Below, piece by piece: positions 26,125 through 35,358 of a DNA stretch of 64,000 bases. A program made the position numbers and the translations under genes. The DNA comes from Klebsiella oxytoca NBRC 105695 (lineage in GTDB: Bacteria > Pseudomonadota > Gammaproteobacteria > Enterobacterales > Enterobacteriaceae). Every line of letters starts with the position of its first letter. The first letter of the stretch is position 1. The notes beneath the pieces were generated by a model. It saw nothing but the letters and a program-made list of their open reading frames with translations, ran no database searches and was not told the origin of the DNA. The DNA lies in assembly GCF_001598695.1 (NCBI RefSeq), contig NZ_BCZK01000014.1, positions 62,001 through 126,000 of the forward strand. Reading direction: 5' to 3'.

Positions 26125-26303
26125 ACTTTTCAGCGCATATAATGCGAAACGCGACAGAAGTTTGCCATCGCGTTGACAGGTTCACAAAGTTGTCTTGTTC
26201 CGGTTGTTAGATAACGCTTATTGATTCGATAATGCAAACGCATTGGTCGAGTCAGGAAAAATTCGTTAACTTAGACCTCAACGAAAACACGGAGGAAGTA
26301 TAG
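26125..26303 (+). promoter_or_regulatory. ahpC promoter region, OxyR-type
   Basis: The segment from about 26205 to the start codon closely resembles, from memory, the E. coli ahpC upstream region, where OxyR activates transcription on peroxide stress. A perfect TATAAT occurs at 26138-26143. A strong GGAGG site (GGAGGAAG) lies before the ahpC ATG. I do not assign exact OxyR half-sites. Confidence 0.5.
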
Positions 26304-26867
26304 ATGTCCTTAATTAATACCAAAATCAAACCTTTTAAAAACCAGGCATTCAAAAACGGTGAATTCATCGAAGTAACCGAGAAAGATACTGAAGGCCGCT
26401 GGAGCGTCTTCTTCTTCTACCCGGCTGACTTCACCTTCGTTTGCCCGACTGAACTGGGCGACGTGGCAGATCATTATGAAGAACTGCAGAAGCTGGGCGT
26501 AGACGTTTACTCCGTCTCTACCGACACCCACTTCACCCACAAAGCGTGGCACAGCAGCTCTGAAACCATCGCTAAAATCAAATATGCGATGATTGGCGAC
26601 CCGACTGGCGCCCTGACCCGTAACTTCGACAACATGCGTGAAGATGAAGGTCTGGCAGATCGTGCAACCTTCGTTGTTGACCCGCAGGGTATCATCCAGG
26701 CTATCGAAGTTACCGCTGAAGGTATCGGCCGCGACGCGTCTGACCTGCTGCGTAAAATCAAAGCAGCTCAGTACGTAGCTTCTCACCCAGGCGAAGTTTG
26801 CCCGGCTAAATGGAAAGAAGGTGAAGCGACTCTGGCTCCGTCTCTGGACCTGGTCGGCAAAATCTAA
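26304..26867 (+). CDS. ahpC: Alkyl hydroperoxide reductase subunit C (2-Cys peroxiredoxin)
   Basis: 187 residues, the full family length. The peroxidatic cysteine is Cys47 in TFVCPTE and the resolving cysteine is in GEVCPAKW near residue 166. The protein forms decamers that reduce hydrogen peroxide and organic hydroperoxides in the cytoplasm and is recycled by AhpF, encoded next. Codon usage is strongly biased to common codons, as expected for an abundant protein. The stop codon touches an ERIC element. Confidence 0.98.
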   Translation: MSLINTKIKPFKNQAFKNGEFIEVTEKDTEGRWSVFFFYPADFTFVCPTELGDVADHYEELQKLGVDVYSVSTDTHFTHKAWHSSSETIAKIKYAMIGDPTGALTRNFDNMREDEGLADRATFVVDPQGIIQAIEVTAEGIGRDASDLLRKIKAAQYVASHPGEVCPAKWKEGEATLAPSLDLVGKI

Positions 26868-26993
26868 ATTTCCGTCTCCTTTCACGCAATTGCTGCGTTG
26901 GCGTCGCCTGCTCACCCCGGTCACTTACTGAGGTAAGCTTCCGGGGATTCTCAGGCTAGCCGCCTTGCTCTTGCGTGAAATGCTGAGGAAATT
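26867..26993. repeat. ERIC (IRU) element, full length 127 bp
   Basis: The ends are inverted (AATTTCC near the left end, GGAAATT at the right) and inner arms TTTCACGCAA and TTGCGTGAAA pair. The centre (CACCCCGGTCACTTACTGAG, then GTAAGCTTCCGGGGATTC) matches the ERIC consensus. The span is exactly 127 bp, the canonical size. It starts on the last base of the ahpC stop codon and lies wholly within the ahpC-ahpF transcript, where it would fold into one long hairpin. Confidence 0.9.
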
Positions 26994-27007
26994 GCGTAGT
27001 AATATCT

Positions 27008-27030
27008 GGGCGCATCTGCGCCCGTTTTAT
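27008..27030 (+). terminator. Intrinsic terminator between ahpC and ahpF
   Basis: GGGCGC-ATCT-GCGCCC followed by GTTTTATT. It would end most ahpC transcripts and let a fraction read into ahpF, matching the higher need for AhpC. Confidence 0.7.
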
Positions 27031-27111
27031 TCCAACACCATGATGCAAGCGCATTCAGGCTGCCTGAACGAGGCCGCTTGCATGATGATGTTTTAAGCCC
27101 AGGAGATAAAA

Positions 27112-28677
27112 ATGCTCGACACCAACATGAAAACCCAGCTCAAGGCCTATCTTGAGAAGCTGACCAAACCTGTTGAGCTGATTGCCACGCTGGATGACGG
27201 CGCTAAATCGGCAGAAATCAGGGAACTGCTGGCTGAAATTGCTGAACTGTCAGATAAAGTCACCTTCAAAGAAGATAACGGCCTGGCGGTGCGTAAGCCG
27301 TCATTCCTCATTACCAACCCAGGCTCCAGCCAGGGGCCGCGCTTTGCCGGCTCTCCGCTGGGACATGAATTCACCTCTTTAGTTCTGGCTCTGCTGTGGA
27401 CCGGCGGCCATCCGTCAAAAGAAGCCCAGAGCCTGCTGGAGCAGATCCGCAATATCGACGGTGATTTTGAATTTGAAACCTACTATTCACTTTCATGTCA
27501 TAACTGCCCGGATGTGGTTCAGGCGTTGAACCTGATGGCGGTACTGAACCCGCGTATCAAGCACACGGCGATTGACGGCGGCACTTATCAGAATGAAATC
27601 ACCGAACGCAACGTGATGGGCGTACCGGCGGTATTCATGAACGGTAAAGAGTTTGGCCAGGGTCGCATGACGCTGACTGAAATTGTGGCCAAAGTGGATA
27701 CCGGTGCGGAAAAACGTGCGGCGGAAGAGCTGAATAAACGTGAATCCTATGATGTCTTAATCGTCGGCTCAGGCCCGTCAGGCGCAGCGGCTGCCGTTTA
27801 CTCAGCGCGTAAAGGCATTCGTACCGGTCTGATGGGTGAACGCTTCGGCGGCCAGGTGCTGGATACTGTTGATATCGAAAACTATATTTCGGTACCGAAG
27901 ACCGAAGGTCAGAAACTGGCTGGCGCATTAAAAGCGCACGTCAGCGAATACGATGTTGATGTTATTGATTCTCAAAGCGCTTCCAGGCTGATTCCTGCGA
28001 CGGTTGAAGGCGGATTGCACCAGATTGAAACCGCCTCCGGCGCGGTGCTGAAAGCGCGTAGCGTTATCATTGCCACCGGTGCGAAATGGCGTAACATGAA
28101 CGTTCCAGGTGAAGATCAGTATCGCACGAAGGGCGTAACCTACTGTCCGCACTGCGACGGCCCGCTGTTTAAAGGTAAGCGCGTGGCGGTTATTGGCGGC
28201 GGTAACTCCGGTGTGGAAGCGGCCATCGACCTGGCAGGCGTTGTTGAACATGTAACGCTGCTTGAATTCGCGCCGGAAATGAAGGCCGACCAGGTTCTGC
28301 AGGATAAAGTCCGCAGCCTGAAGAACGTCGATATTATCCTCAATGCCCAGACCACAGAAGTGGTGGGCGACGGCAGTAAAGTGACCGGCCTGCAGTATCG
28401 TGACCGCGTGAGCGGCGATGAGCATCACGTCGCGCTGGCGGGGATCTTTGTACAGATTGGCCTGTTGCCGAATACCAACTGGCTGGAAGGGGCGATTGAG
28501 CGCAACCGCATGGGTGAAATCATCATTGATGCGAAATGTGAAACTAACGTGAAGGGCGTCTTCGCGGCGGGGGACTGCACAACCGTACCGTACAAGCAGA
28601 TTATTATCGCCACCGGCGAAGGTGCAAAAGCGTCTCTGAGCGCGTTTGATTATCTGATCCGCACTAAAACGGCATAA
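27112..28677 (+). CDS. ahpF: Alkyl hydroperoxide reductase subunit F
   Basis: 521 residues. The N-terminal double thioredoxin-like domain carries CHNC (Cys129-Cys132); the C-terminal thioredoxin-reductase-like part has the FAD motif [18 protein letters not shown], the NAD-binding [10 protein letters not shown] and the redox centre TYCPHCDGP (about Cys345-Cys348). It passes electrons from NADH through FAD to AhpC. It follows ahpC after the ERIC element and a terminator, with its own AGGAG ribosome-binding site. Codon bias is again strong. Confidence 0.98.
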   Translation: MLDTNMKTQLKAYLEKLTKPVELIATLDDGAKSAEIRELLAEIAELSDKVTFKEDNGLAVRKPSFLITNPGSSQGPRFAGSPLGHEFTSLVLALLWTGGHPSKEAQSLLEQIRNIDGDFEFETYYSLSCHNCPDVVQALNLMAVLNPRIKHTAIDGGTYQNEITERNVMGVPAVFMNGKEFGQGRMTLTEIVAKVDTGAEKRAAEELNKRESYDVLIVGSGPSGAAAAVYSARKGIRTGLMGERFGGQVLDTVDIENYISVPKTEGQKLAGALKAHVSEYDVDVIDSQSASRLIPATVEGGLHQIETASGAVLKARSVIIATGAKWRNMNVPGEDQYRTKGVTYCPHCDGPLFKGKRVAVIGGGNSGVEAAIDLAGVVEHVTLLEFAPEMKADQVLQDKVRSLKNVDIILNAQTTEVVGDGSKVTGLQYRDRVSGDEHHVALAGIFVQIGLLPNTNWLEGAIERNRMGEIIIDAKCETNVKGVFAAGDCTTVPYKQIIIATGEGAKASLSAFDYLIRTKTA

Positions 28678-28711
28678 TTCATAATAAAGTAAGACCGAAC
28701 CTGCACAGCAA

Positions 28712-28741
28712 AGAGGCTACCCCTGGGTAGCCTCTTTTTTT
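28712..28741 (+). terminator. Intrinsic terminator after ahpF
   Basis: AGAGGCTACC pairs with GGTAGCCTCT around a short loop and is followed by a run of eight or more T. It ends the ahpCF transcript just before the convergent uspG gene; the A-rich left flank is weak for the other direction. Confidence 0.9.
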
Positions 28742-28754
28742 TAGCTCTCTGACG

Positions 28755-29183
28755 CTATCTCACCACCATCACCGGAATATGCGCATGGCGGATCACGCTT
28801 GAGGCATTGGAGCCGAGCAGATGCGTGCTGATAGACGGATTACGCGAGCCTATCACCACTACGTCGGCTTTAATTTCATTGGCCAGTTCATTGACCATAT
28901 CGCGCACGTTGCCAAAGCGAACGTGCATTTTGATTCGCGACGGGTCAATGCTGAAATGCCCGGCCATTGTTTTCAGGCGCGTTTCTGCTTCATGCTGCAA
29001 ATGCTCTTCAAAGCGGCGCAGATCGGCGGTAAACCGGCTCATGGTAAAGCTTGATGAACCGGGCAGTACGTGGAGAAGATGGATAACCCCGTCCTGCTGG
29101 GCTAAAAACTCCGCATGGCGAACGGCTTTATCGCTTAACTCCATTTCAAAGACATCAACGGGCATAATGATTGTTTTATACAT
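28755..29183 (-). CDS. uspG: Universal stress protein UspG (UspF/G family)
   Basis: 142 residues, the same as E. coli UspG, with the ATP-binding [19 protein letters not shown] near the C-terminus (G-2x-G-9x-G-S type). The start MYKTII is chosen because GGAGG lies 7 bases upstream; an ATG two codons earlier is too close to that site. The protein binds and autophosphorylates nucleotides and is linked to stress survival and adhesion. It converges with ahpF. E. coli ybdR, found between uspG and rnk, is absent. Confidence 0.95.
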   Translation of the reverse strand: MYKTIIMPVDVFEMELSDKAVRHAEFLAQQDGVIHLLHVLPGSSSFTMSRFTADLRRFEEHLQHEAETRLKTMAGHFSIDPSRIKMHVRFGNVRDMVNELANEIKADVVVIGSRNPSISTHLLGSNASSVIRHAHIPVMVVR

Positions 29184-29382
29184 ATGCATTCCTCCTTGTT
29201 CGTCTGCTTTTATATCAACATATTATAGGAAAATATTGTGCCATTCAGGTCGCAAAATTGTCAGATCGGTTAGAGGGTGGCGTAAAAGTTTGTCAAAAGA
29301 GAGGCGTAGAGGAGAAGGTGCAGAAAGAGGATGTAGCGACATCCTCTGGATAAAGCGCGAAACGCTTCAGGCAGCGGGGAGA

Positions 29383-29793
29383 TTAACGGTGAAAATCGCC
29401 TGCGGCCTCCGGCTGGTATAGCAGTTCCAGCACTTCAAGATGCGTTGAGGTGCCGCCGGGCAACTCCCAGTGAATGGCGCTGCCGACCTTGAGCCCCAGC
29501 AACGCTGCGCCAACCGGCGCCATAACCGAGAGCTGGGTGGCGCTATCGGTCACCTGAGCCGGGAAAACCAGCGTGCGGATGCGCTCTTCGCCGGTGGTTA
29601 AATCGCGGAATCTCACCTGGCTATTCATGCTGACAACATCATGCGGCATGGCTTCCGGAGCCAGCATCTGCGCGCGGTCAAGCTCGTCGTTCAGTGCGTC
29701 CGCTACCGGCGAGTTAGCGAATGCCGGTTGTTCCAGCAGCCTGTCGATGCGTTCTGCATCCAGTTCATTAATGATGATTGCGGGTCTGGTCAT
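29383..29793 (-). CDS. rnk: Regulator of nucleoside diphosphate kinase
   Basis: 136 residues, the E. coli length, starting at [17 protein letters not shown]. The C-terminal half ([18 protein letters not shown], then IHWELPGG) is the GreA/GreB C-terminal fold used to bind RNA polymerase, while the N-terminal part is a short coiled coil. In E. coli Rnk raises nucleoside diphosphate kinase levels and competes with Gre factors. Four in-frame codons lie upstream of the chosen start but are not part of the family sequence. Confidence 0.94.
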   Translation of the reverse strand: MTRPAIIINELDAERIDRLLEQPAFANSPVADALNDELDRAQMLAPEAMPHDVVSMNSQVRFRDLTTGEERIRTLVFPAQVTDSATQLSVMAPVGAALLGLKVGSAIHWELPGGTSTHLEVLELLYQPEAAGDFHR

Positions 29794-29948
29794 CTCATAC
29801 TCCATGTTATCCAGGAACCTGTCCGTAAAAGAAAACCCTCACCGAAAATGGCAAGGGTTAATGTTCTCTCATCATACTGAGACTTGCGGATGGTTTGAAG
29901 TGATTAAACGCACATTCATCAACGAACAATAGTTAAACCGTATGAAAC

Positions 29949-30743
29949 TTAGCCGGCTTTATCCAGCAGAAATTGTTTACCGCAGTTCCCGGGATGAGGC
30001 TGAGGTAAGAATGAATTTACCGCGAGAGGCGCGTTGATGGCCGCCGCTTTGATGGAAATTTGCATCTCGGTCAGATAGGCGGGATTGCCGTTACAGGTTA
30101 ACTTGAAAGCCTTAACGTTCTGATTTCCATAGGCCTCTGCGACCGCGGCGTTGAAATCATCCCGGCTAACGGTCTGCCCATAGTGACTGGCCAGGAAATG
30201 ACCAAGGGGGCTTTGTTTAATCTCGCCGTTCAGGCGCACCATGGTGCCGAAATAACTGTCAGGATCGAAACCAAAACAAACCCCGTGCTTGGCGTATTCA
30301 TAACGCTCAAGACATGAATTGCCGCCGGATCCCGGCATCACGCCGTTAAGCTTATTCGCCATTTCCAGCGAAAGGCCGGTTTCAGCCGCCCGACATTTTT
30401 GCCCGGCTTTCGCTTCAGGCATATTGGGAACAGGGCGGGTCGCGCAGCCAAAACGCATCCAGCGGCGTTCGTCCACTCCGCGCGCGGCGATAGATTTGGG
30501 CAGGCCTGGCCACAAGCCGTGAACGGTGAGAAAATCGGCTTTGTTGTCTGGTTCCTGCTGCAGGCGGCACTCTTCCGGCTCGCTGCGGTTTCGGTCCTGC
30601 ATACTCTGGCAAAACCCCGTTTGCCAGGAGAGGGCCAGCACGTAGCGATCGAAATCGCCGTATTGCGTTGCGATCAGCGGATCGGCGCTGACCTGAGGAG
30701 CGCTTAGCAAAAGAGCGAGAGCGACGAAATCCTTCCTGAACAT
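29949..30743 (-). CDS. rna: Ribonuclease I (RNase T2 family)
   Basis: 264 residues with a signal peptide (cleavage near VSA-DP). Both catalytic T2 signatures are seen: TVHGLWPG (first histidine) and YEYAKHGVCFGF (second histidine and lysine). Cysteines match those that form disulfides in the E. coli enzyme. It is a periplasmic, non-specific ribonuclease that degrades RNA taken from outside or leaked from the cell. AGGA lies 6 bases before the ATG. E. coli has the citrate cluster near here; it is not present. Confidence 0.95.
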   Translation of the reverse strand: MFRKDFVALALLLSAPQVSADPLIATQYGDFDRYVLALSWQTGFCQSMQDRNRSEPEECRLQQEPDNKADFLTVHGLWPGLPKSIAARGVDERRWMRFGCATRPVPNMPEAKAGQKCRAAETGLSLEMANKLNGVMPGSGGNSCLERYEYAKHGVCFGFDPDSYFGTMVRLNGEIKQSPLGHFLASHYGQTVSRDDFNAAVAEAYGNQNVKAFKLTCNGNPAYLTEMQISIKAAAINAPLAVNSFLPQPHPGNCGKQFLLDKAG

Positions 30744-30796
30744 TTTTATTCCTGATGACGAATGGTCATTAATAACTTTGAGTTATTAAAGCATAA

Positions 30797-30820
30797 AAAA
30801 GGCGCCAGCAGGCGCCTTTT
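30797..30820 (-). terminator. Intrinsic terminator after dcuC
   Basis: AAAAGGCGCC-AGCA-GGCGCCTTTT, a palindromic hairpin with A and T runs on both sides. It ends the minus-strand dcuC transcript before rna. Confidence 0.85.
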
Positions 30821-30835
30821 CACACGGTTTCAGCG

Positions 30836-32209
30836 TTAGCGGATTGCGCTACCGGGAACGAGGACTTCGGTGGCGATAATAACCACTAATAAACCAACCA
30901 GTACCGGGACAGAGGTGCGTTTCACCACTTCGAACGGCGAAATTTTTGCCATACCGGCCACGGCGACCACGACGCCGGAGACCGGAGAAATGGTTCGGCC
31001 AAGGTTAGACGCCTGCAGCATCGGGATCGAAAGATAAGCCGGGTTAATGCCGGACGAGTGCGCCAGCTTCGGGATCATCTCAACGAAAGCATAGAAGGGG
31101 GCATTACCAGAGCCTGTGGTCATCGCCGCCAGCATGGTCAGAATGACCAGTACCAGCATCAGAATAATACTGGCGGAGCCGAAAGAAGTTGCAATGGAGA
31201 TCAGGCCGTTAATAAAGCCAATGGTGCTCAGCCCCTGCGCAAAGACGCCAGCGGCGACCAGCAGCATCACCACACCGGCAAAGGCGTCGGCCATCCCGCG
31301 ATATGCCGCTTCCAGCCCATTAAACACATTTTTAGTATTAAAGCCGCGGCAGAATTCCAGAACTGCCGCCAGCAGCATGCAGAGTACGAGGATGGTAATG
31401 ATGTGCAGCTCCGGACCCCATTTGCCATCAAAAATCAGCACCCCGATTATCGGCGTAAACGGCAGGATGGCGTAGAAAGAAGGGGCGGTGGTGGTGATCT
31501 CGTTCACATCAAGCATTTCATGCGCGACGTTTTCCTTCTTATCCAGATAGCGCTGCCAGAAGAAGTGAGCAATCGCCATGCTGATAATCGCCACGATAGA
31601 GATAGGCAGCGTGGTTTTAAAGGCAAAGTCAATCAGCGGCATTTCGGCGGCTTTGGCGGCCAGCACGACGTCGCCGGAAGTCGGTGAGAGAATAATCGCC
31701 GCCGGGGAGGCGCAGATTGCGGCGGCGGCGCCGCGGCTGATACCAACGTTGACCATGACCGGGAACAGCGTGGCCATCAGCAGGACGCCCAAGCCGGTGG
31801 CTGAGGAAACAGCCAGCGACATCAGGCAGGCCACGAAATAAGCAGCGATCATCAGTAGATAAGGGGAGTTAATATAGCGCAGCGGTTTTGAGGCCAGTTT
31901 GACGACCATATCGTTGGCGCCAATATGCGTCATATAGGTGGCGAAACCGCAGAGCATCATGATCATCATGCCGAGGTCGCCGCCGCGGCTCATGAGCAGT
32001 ATCTTAATATACTCAACGATATCGGTAGCAGAGTAGCCGGTGCTCTTTGCGTCGCCAGGTAAAATCTTATGCCCCATTAGCGCGCTGGCGATGAGTAATA
32101 CTAAGCCACCGACGAACAGCACTCCGGTGGCGGAATAACCTTTAATGATATAGCGGGCGACGCCCACAATGACCACAATCCCAATCAGGATCTCTACTAG
32201 CGTAAGCAT
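30836..32209 (-). CDS. dcuC: Anaerobic C4-dicarboxylate transporter DcuC
   Basis: 457 residues with 12 or more hydrophobic segments, nearly identical from memory to E. coli DcuC (MGHKILPGDAKSTGYSATDI; SGDVVLAAKAAEM; TTGSGNAPFYAFVEM). It exports succinate during fermentation and can exchange fumarate. A good FNR site lies about 100 bp upstream of the start, consistent with anaerobic induction. The gene is alone between its own terminator and pagP. Confidence 0.95.
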   Translation of the reverse strand: MLTLVEILIGIVVIVGVARYIIKGYSATGVLFVGGLVLLIASALMGHKILPGDAKSTGYSATDIVEYIKILLMSRGGDLGMMIMMLCGFATYMTHIGANDMVVKLASKPLRYINSPYLLMIAAYFVACLMSLAVSSATGLGVLLMATLFPVMVNVGISRGAAAAICASPAAIILSPTSGDVVLAAKAAEMPLIDFAFKTTLPISIVAIISMAIAHFFWQRYLDKKENVAHEMLDVNEITTTAPSFYAILPFTPIIGVLIFDGKWGPELHIITILVLCMLLAAVLEFCRGFNTKNVFNGLEAAYRGMADAFAGVVMLLVAAGVFAQGLSTIGFINGLISIATSFGSASIILMLVLVILTMLAAMTTGSGNAPFYAFVEMIPKLAHSSGINPAYLSIPMLQASNLGRTISPVSGVVVAVAGMAKISPFEVVKRTSVPVLVGLLVVIIATEVLVPGSAIR

Positions 32210-32307
32210 TCTTAAACCCCTAAACCATTAACCCAAAGAATCTACTGATAAATAAAGCGAAGGAAAAATTTAGTGAGGGAATGTGCCTAAAAAACGGGCA
32301 AAACTCG

Positions 32308-32321
32308 CTGATGCAAATCAA
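32308..32321. promoter_or_regulatory. FNR-type binding site upstream of dcuC
   Basis: CTGAT-GCAA-ATCAA matches the FNR consensus TTGAT-N4-ATCAA at 9 of 10 bases. It lies about 100 bp before the dcuC start codon. E. coli dcuC is known to be FNR-activated. Confidence 0.65.
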
Positions 32322-32432
32322 TAAATCGATGAGAATCCCTGGATGGTTGGGCTTTACTGGCGTAACCGGCAAAACCGCGCGGAGAGTTTTTCAGATTTTT
32401 TGTAGCGGGCAAATCAAGAGTTTGCCTAATTT

Positions 32433-32467
32433 CGTTAAGGAAGTATTAAGCTTATCCTTGCTATTTT
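32433..32467 (+). promoter_or_regulatory. Candidate PhoP box and -10 element of pagP
   Basis: CGTTAA-N5-TATTAA is a direct repeat with 11-bp spacing, like the PhoP box (T/G)GTTTA-N5-(T/G)GTTTA at 4 of 6 bases per half. A TATTTT -10 element begins 12 bp after it, the usual PhoP-activated layout. pagP is a known PhoPQ target in Salmonella and Klebsiella. Confidence 0.5.
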
Positions 32468-32507
32468 AACCCGCTCAAAAAATGATACTGGTAAGAGAAA
32501 AGTGTTA

Positions 32508-33077
32508 ATGCATCGTCGATTTATAGGTTTTTTTCTTGGGTGCCTGGGGCTGCTGCTGTCGTCTACTTCTGCTAACGCTTCGTTCAGCTCGACGCTTCGC
32601 GATGGTTACAACACGCTGACTGATAACGTTGCGCAGACCTGGAATGAGCCTGAGCACTACGATCTTTATATCCCTGCGGTGACCTGGCATGCGCGTTTTG
32701 CCTATGACAAGGAGAAAACCGACAGGTACAACGAGCGCCCCTGGGGTGCCGGTTTTGGCGTTTCACGCTGGGATGATAAAGGGAACTGGCATGGCATCTA
32801 TCTGATGGCTTTTAAGGATTCTTATAATAAGTGGGAGCCCATCGGCGGCTATGGCTGGGAGAAGACCTGGCGTCCTTTGGCAGATGATAATTTCCATCTT
32901 GGCTTAGGCTATACGCTCGGCGTCACGGCGCGTGACAACTGGAAATATATCCCGATCCCGGTAGTGCTGCCTTTGGCTTCCATCGGCTACGGCCCGGCCA
33001 CCTTCCAGATGACCTATATTCCCGGCACCTATAACAACGGAAACGTTTACTTCGCATGGGCACGCATTCAGTTTTGA
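32508..33077 (+). CDS. pagP: Lipid A palmitoyltransferase PagP
   Basis: 189 residues from the ATG at MHRRFIGFF; a GTG two codons earlier is possible. The signal peptide ends near SANA-S. The mature part is the eight-strand outer-membrane barrel with the conserved [20 protein letters not shown] region holding the active-site histidine, and ERPWGAGFG. It moves a palmitate chain from phospholipids to lipid A, giving resistance to cationic antimicrobial peptides. The first 25 residues differ from E. coli, but the mature enzyme is close. Confidence 0.95.
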   Translation: MHRRFIGFFLGCLGLLLSSTSANASFSSTLRDGYNTLTDNVAQTWNEPEHYDLYIPAVTWHARFAYDKEKTDRYNERPWGAGFGVSRWDDKGNWHGIYLMAFKDSYNKWEPIGGYGWEKTWRPLADDNFHLGLGYTLGVTARDNWKYIPIPVVLPLASIGYGPATFQMTYIPGTYNNGNVYFAWARIQF

Positions 33078-33228
33078 GGCGATTTTCCATAGCAATAAAA
33101 GAGATAAGCAGGCTGTCTTGAGGAAAAACAAAGACTAAAGTGAACCCTGCCCAAAAAGATAGAGACTTTTATCACTTTTTAGCAAAGTTGCGCTGGACAA
33201 AAGGTACCACAATTGGTGTACTGATACC

Positions 33229-33254
33229 CGACACAGTATTAGTGTCGATTTTTT
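33229..33254 (+). promoter_or_regulatory. Terminator-like hairpin in the cspE leader
   Basis: CGACAC pairs with GTGTCG around a 7-base loop and is followed by ATTTTTTC, an intrinsic-terminator shape located about 20 bases before the cspE start codon. Because cold-shock proteins of this type can act as antiterminators, it may be a self-acting attenuator. Confidence 0.5.
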
Positions 33255-33272
33255 CATATAAAGGTAATTTTG

Positions 33273-33482
33273 ATGTCTAAGATTAAAGGTAACGTTAAGT
33301 GGTTTAATGAGTCCAAAGGATTCGGTTTCATTACTCCGGAAGATGGCAGCAAAGATGTATTCGTACATTTCTCTGCAATCCAGTCCAACGGTTTCAAAAC
33401 TCTGGCTGAAGGTCAGCGCGTAGAGTTCGAAATCACTAACGGTGCCAAAGGCCCTTCTGCTGCAAACGTAATGCCTATCTAA
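33273..33482 (+). CDS. cspE: Cold-shock-family RNA-binding protein CspE
   Basis: 69 residues, almost identical to E. coli CspE. RNP1 (KGFGFIT) and RNP2 (VFVHF) are present. The chosen ATG ([11 protein letters not shown]) follows an AAAGGTAA site; an in-frame TTG one codon upstream is ignored. CspE is expressed at normal temperature, binds single-stranded RNA, melts hairpins and can act as a transcription antiterminator. Codon usage is highly biased. The gene has its own terminator. Confidence 0.98.
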   Translation: MSKIKGNVKWFNESKGFGFITPEDGSKDVFVHFSAIQSNGFKTLAEGQRVEFEITNGAKGPSAANVMPI

Positions 33483-33505
33483 GCAACGCGTCAGCAGAAT
33501 ATAAA

Positions 33506-33530
33506 AACCCGCTCTCAGCGGGTTTTTTTT
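33506..33530 (+). terminator. Intrinsic terminator after cspE
   Basis: AACCCGCT-CTC-AGCGGGTT followed by a T run of about nine. It lies just before the convergent end of crcB. Confidence 0.92.
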
Positions 33531-33539
33531 TGCCTGCGT

Positions 33540-33923
33540 CTAGCGGCTGGCGGCTTGCGAAAACAGCCAGAACGCAGCGGCCGTCATGGCAAATGAACCT
33601 AACAGATTGACGAAAACGTTCAGCAGCGCCCAGCTAACGCGCCCCTGCTGCAGCAAAAACACCACTTCAGCGGAAAATGTGGAGAAGGTGGTCAACCCGC
33701 CGCAAAAGCCGGTAGTGATGAGTAGCTTCCACATCGGATCGACGTCCGTCAGGCGATTAAACCAGGCCAGACCGGCCCCGATAATAAATGCCCCTAGCAG
33801 GTTAGCGGTGAGAGTACCAATGGGGATAGCATGGTGCATGGGGTTAAACTTCATACCCAGCCACCAGCGCAAAACGCTGCCGGTGCCGCCGCCAAGAAAT
33901 ACAGCCAAAAGGAGTTGCAACAC
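33540..33923 (-). CDS. crcB: Fluoride ion channel CrcB (Fluc)
   Basis: 127 residues, the usual length, with four transmembrane helices. The Fluc signatures [13 protein letters not shown] and [17 protein letters not shown] are intact, including the Asn-containing pore segment [14 protein letters not shown]. It forms a dual-topology dimer that exports fluoride. I saw no fluoride riboswitch upstream. Confidence 0.96.
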   Translation of the reverse strand: MLQLLLAVFLGGGTGSVLRWWLGMKFNPMHHAIPIGTLTANLLGAFIIGAGLAWFNRLTDVDPMWKLLITTGFCGGLTTFSTFSAEVVFLLQQGRVSWALLNVFVNLLGSFAMTAAAFWLFSQAASR

Positions 33924-34014
33924 GATTGTTCTCTGCTTATTGATTGCGACTAAACTTCGAGTGTAGCGCGCGAAATACCTTGCTGGCTATGAATTACCTG
34001 ACGGGAGAGAAAAG

Positions 34015-34803
34015 ATGCTTGTTGCTGCCGGACAATTTGCCGTAACGCCGGACTGGACGGTCAATGCTCAGACCTGCGTGAGCATGATGCGTCAGGCCGG
34101 GGAGCGCGGAGCAACGCTTCTGGTGCTACCCGAGGCGTTGCTGGCGCGAAACGACGCCGATGCGGATTTATCAGTCAAGTCCGCCCAGCAGCTGGACGGC
34201 GGTTTTTTACAGCTTCTGCTGGCGGAAAGCGAAAACAGTCCCTTGACGACGGTGCTGACCCTGCACGTGCCTTCTGCAGAAGGGCGGGCAACGAATACGC
34301 TGGTGGCGTTACGTCACGGGAAAATTATTGCGCAATATCAGAAACTGCATTTGTATGATGCTTTCAATATTCAGGAATCCCGGCTGGTCGATGCCGGTCA
34401 GCAAATTCCGCCGCTCATTGAGGTCGACGGGATGCGAGTCGGGTTAATGACCTGTTACGATTTACGCTTTCCTGAGCTGGCGCTATCCTTAGCGCTCAGC
34501 GGCGCGCAGCTTATTGTCCTGCCCGCCGCGTGGGTAAAAGGGCCGCTGAAAGAGCATCACTGGGCGACTCTGCTGGCGGCACGGGCGCTGGATACCACCT
34601 GCTATATTGTCGCTGCGGGGGAGTGCGGAACGCGTAATATTGGTCAGAGTCGAATTGTCGATCCTTTAGGAACGACGATTGCCGGGGCAGGGGAGCAGCC
34701 GCAGCTGATTTTCGCGGAGCTTTCAACCGATTATATTCAGCAGGTAAGAGAGCGCCTGCCGGTGCTGCAGAATCGTCGCTTTGCGCCACCGCAATTATTA
34801 TGA
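34015..34803 (+). CDS. ybeM: Nitrilase-superfamily amidase YbeM (deaminated glutathione amidase type), full length
   Basis: 262 residues with the complete nitrilase triad: Glu40 ([10 protein letters not shown]), Lys110 ([10 protein letters not shown]) and Cys147 ([10 protein letters not shown]). The sequence fits the Nit1/YbeM group, which hydrolyses deaminated glutathione, a damage product formed by transaminases. The E. coli K-12 copy is shortened or disrupted, whereas this one is whole. It is preceded by GGGAGAG and stands between crcB and tatE. Confidence 0.88.
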   Translation: MLVAAGQFAVTPDWTVNAQTCVSMMRQAGERGATLLVLPEALLARNDADADLSVKSAQQLDGGFLQLLLAESENSPLTTVLTLHVPSAEGRATNTLVALRHGKIIAQYQKLHLYDAFNIQESRLVDAGQQIPPLIEVDGMRVGLMTCYDLRFPELALSLALSGAQLIVLPAAWVKGPLKEHHWATLLAARALDTTCYIVAAGECGTRNIGQSRIVDPLGTTIAGAGEQPQLIFAELSTDYIQQVRERLPVLQNRRFAPPQLL

Positions 34804-34930
34804 CGTTTTTTTAAACAAGGCTTGATTCACCTTGTTACAGATTGCTATTGTGTCCGCGCGTCAAATAGCCGTTAATTGTATGCGTGTATGATGGCGTATT
34901 CGCAGCTTGTATTAGAGAAGAAGGTTAGCT

Positions 34931-35134
34931 ATGGGTGAGATTAGTATTACCAAACTGCTGGTAGTCGCAGCGCTGATTATCCTGGTGTTTGGTACCAAAA
35001 AGTTACGCACGCTGGGTGGAGACCTGGGCTCGGCTATCAAAGGCTTCAAAAAAGCCATGAGCGATGACGATGATAGTGCGAAAAAGACCAGTGCCGAAGA
35101 GGCTCCGGCGCAGAAGCTCTCTCATAAAGAGTAA
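34931..35134 (+). CDS. tatE: Sec-independent translocase component TatE
   Basis: 67 residues. One N-terminal membrane helix ([20 protein letters not shown]), the [14 protein letters not shown] hinge and an amphipathic helix ([10 protein letters not shown]) followed by an acidic tail are typical of the TatA/TatE family. It supports export of folded, twin-arginine proteins and overlaps with TatA in function. It is monocistronic, with its own terminator. Confidence 0.95.
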   Translation: MGEISITKLLVVAALIILVFGTKKLRTLGGDLGSAIKGFKKAMSDDDDSAKKTSAEEAPAQKLSHKE

Positions 35135-35193
35135 TTCGCGACGAGTTTCCTGGTGAAGGAGGCTCGCTACCGACGGGGAAACCGCGTCGGCAA

Positions 35194-35227
35194 AGAGGCC
35201 GCAGCGATAGCGCTGCGGCCTCTTTTT
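35194..35227 (+). terminator. Intrinsic terminator after tatE
   Basis: AGAGGCCGCAGCG-ATAG-CGCTGCGGCCTCT followed by TTTTTGT, a 13-bp stem. The rest of the gap to lipA (35228-35358) holds nothing I recognise. Confidence 0.93.
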
Positions 35228-35358
35228 GTCATCTGCACGGATTTTGCTTAAAAAGATGCAACTAACTGTTACCGCGTTGGGTTTTATTATTGGCGAGCAA
35301 AATGAGTGGCAGGAAAGACCGCAGCGCTACAAATATAACGCCGCGGTCGCGACAGGAA

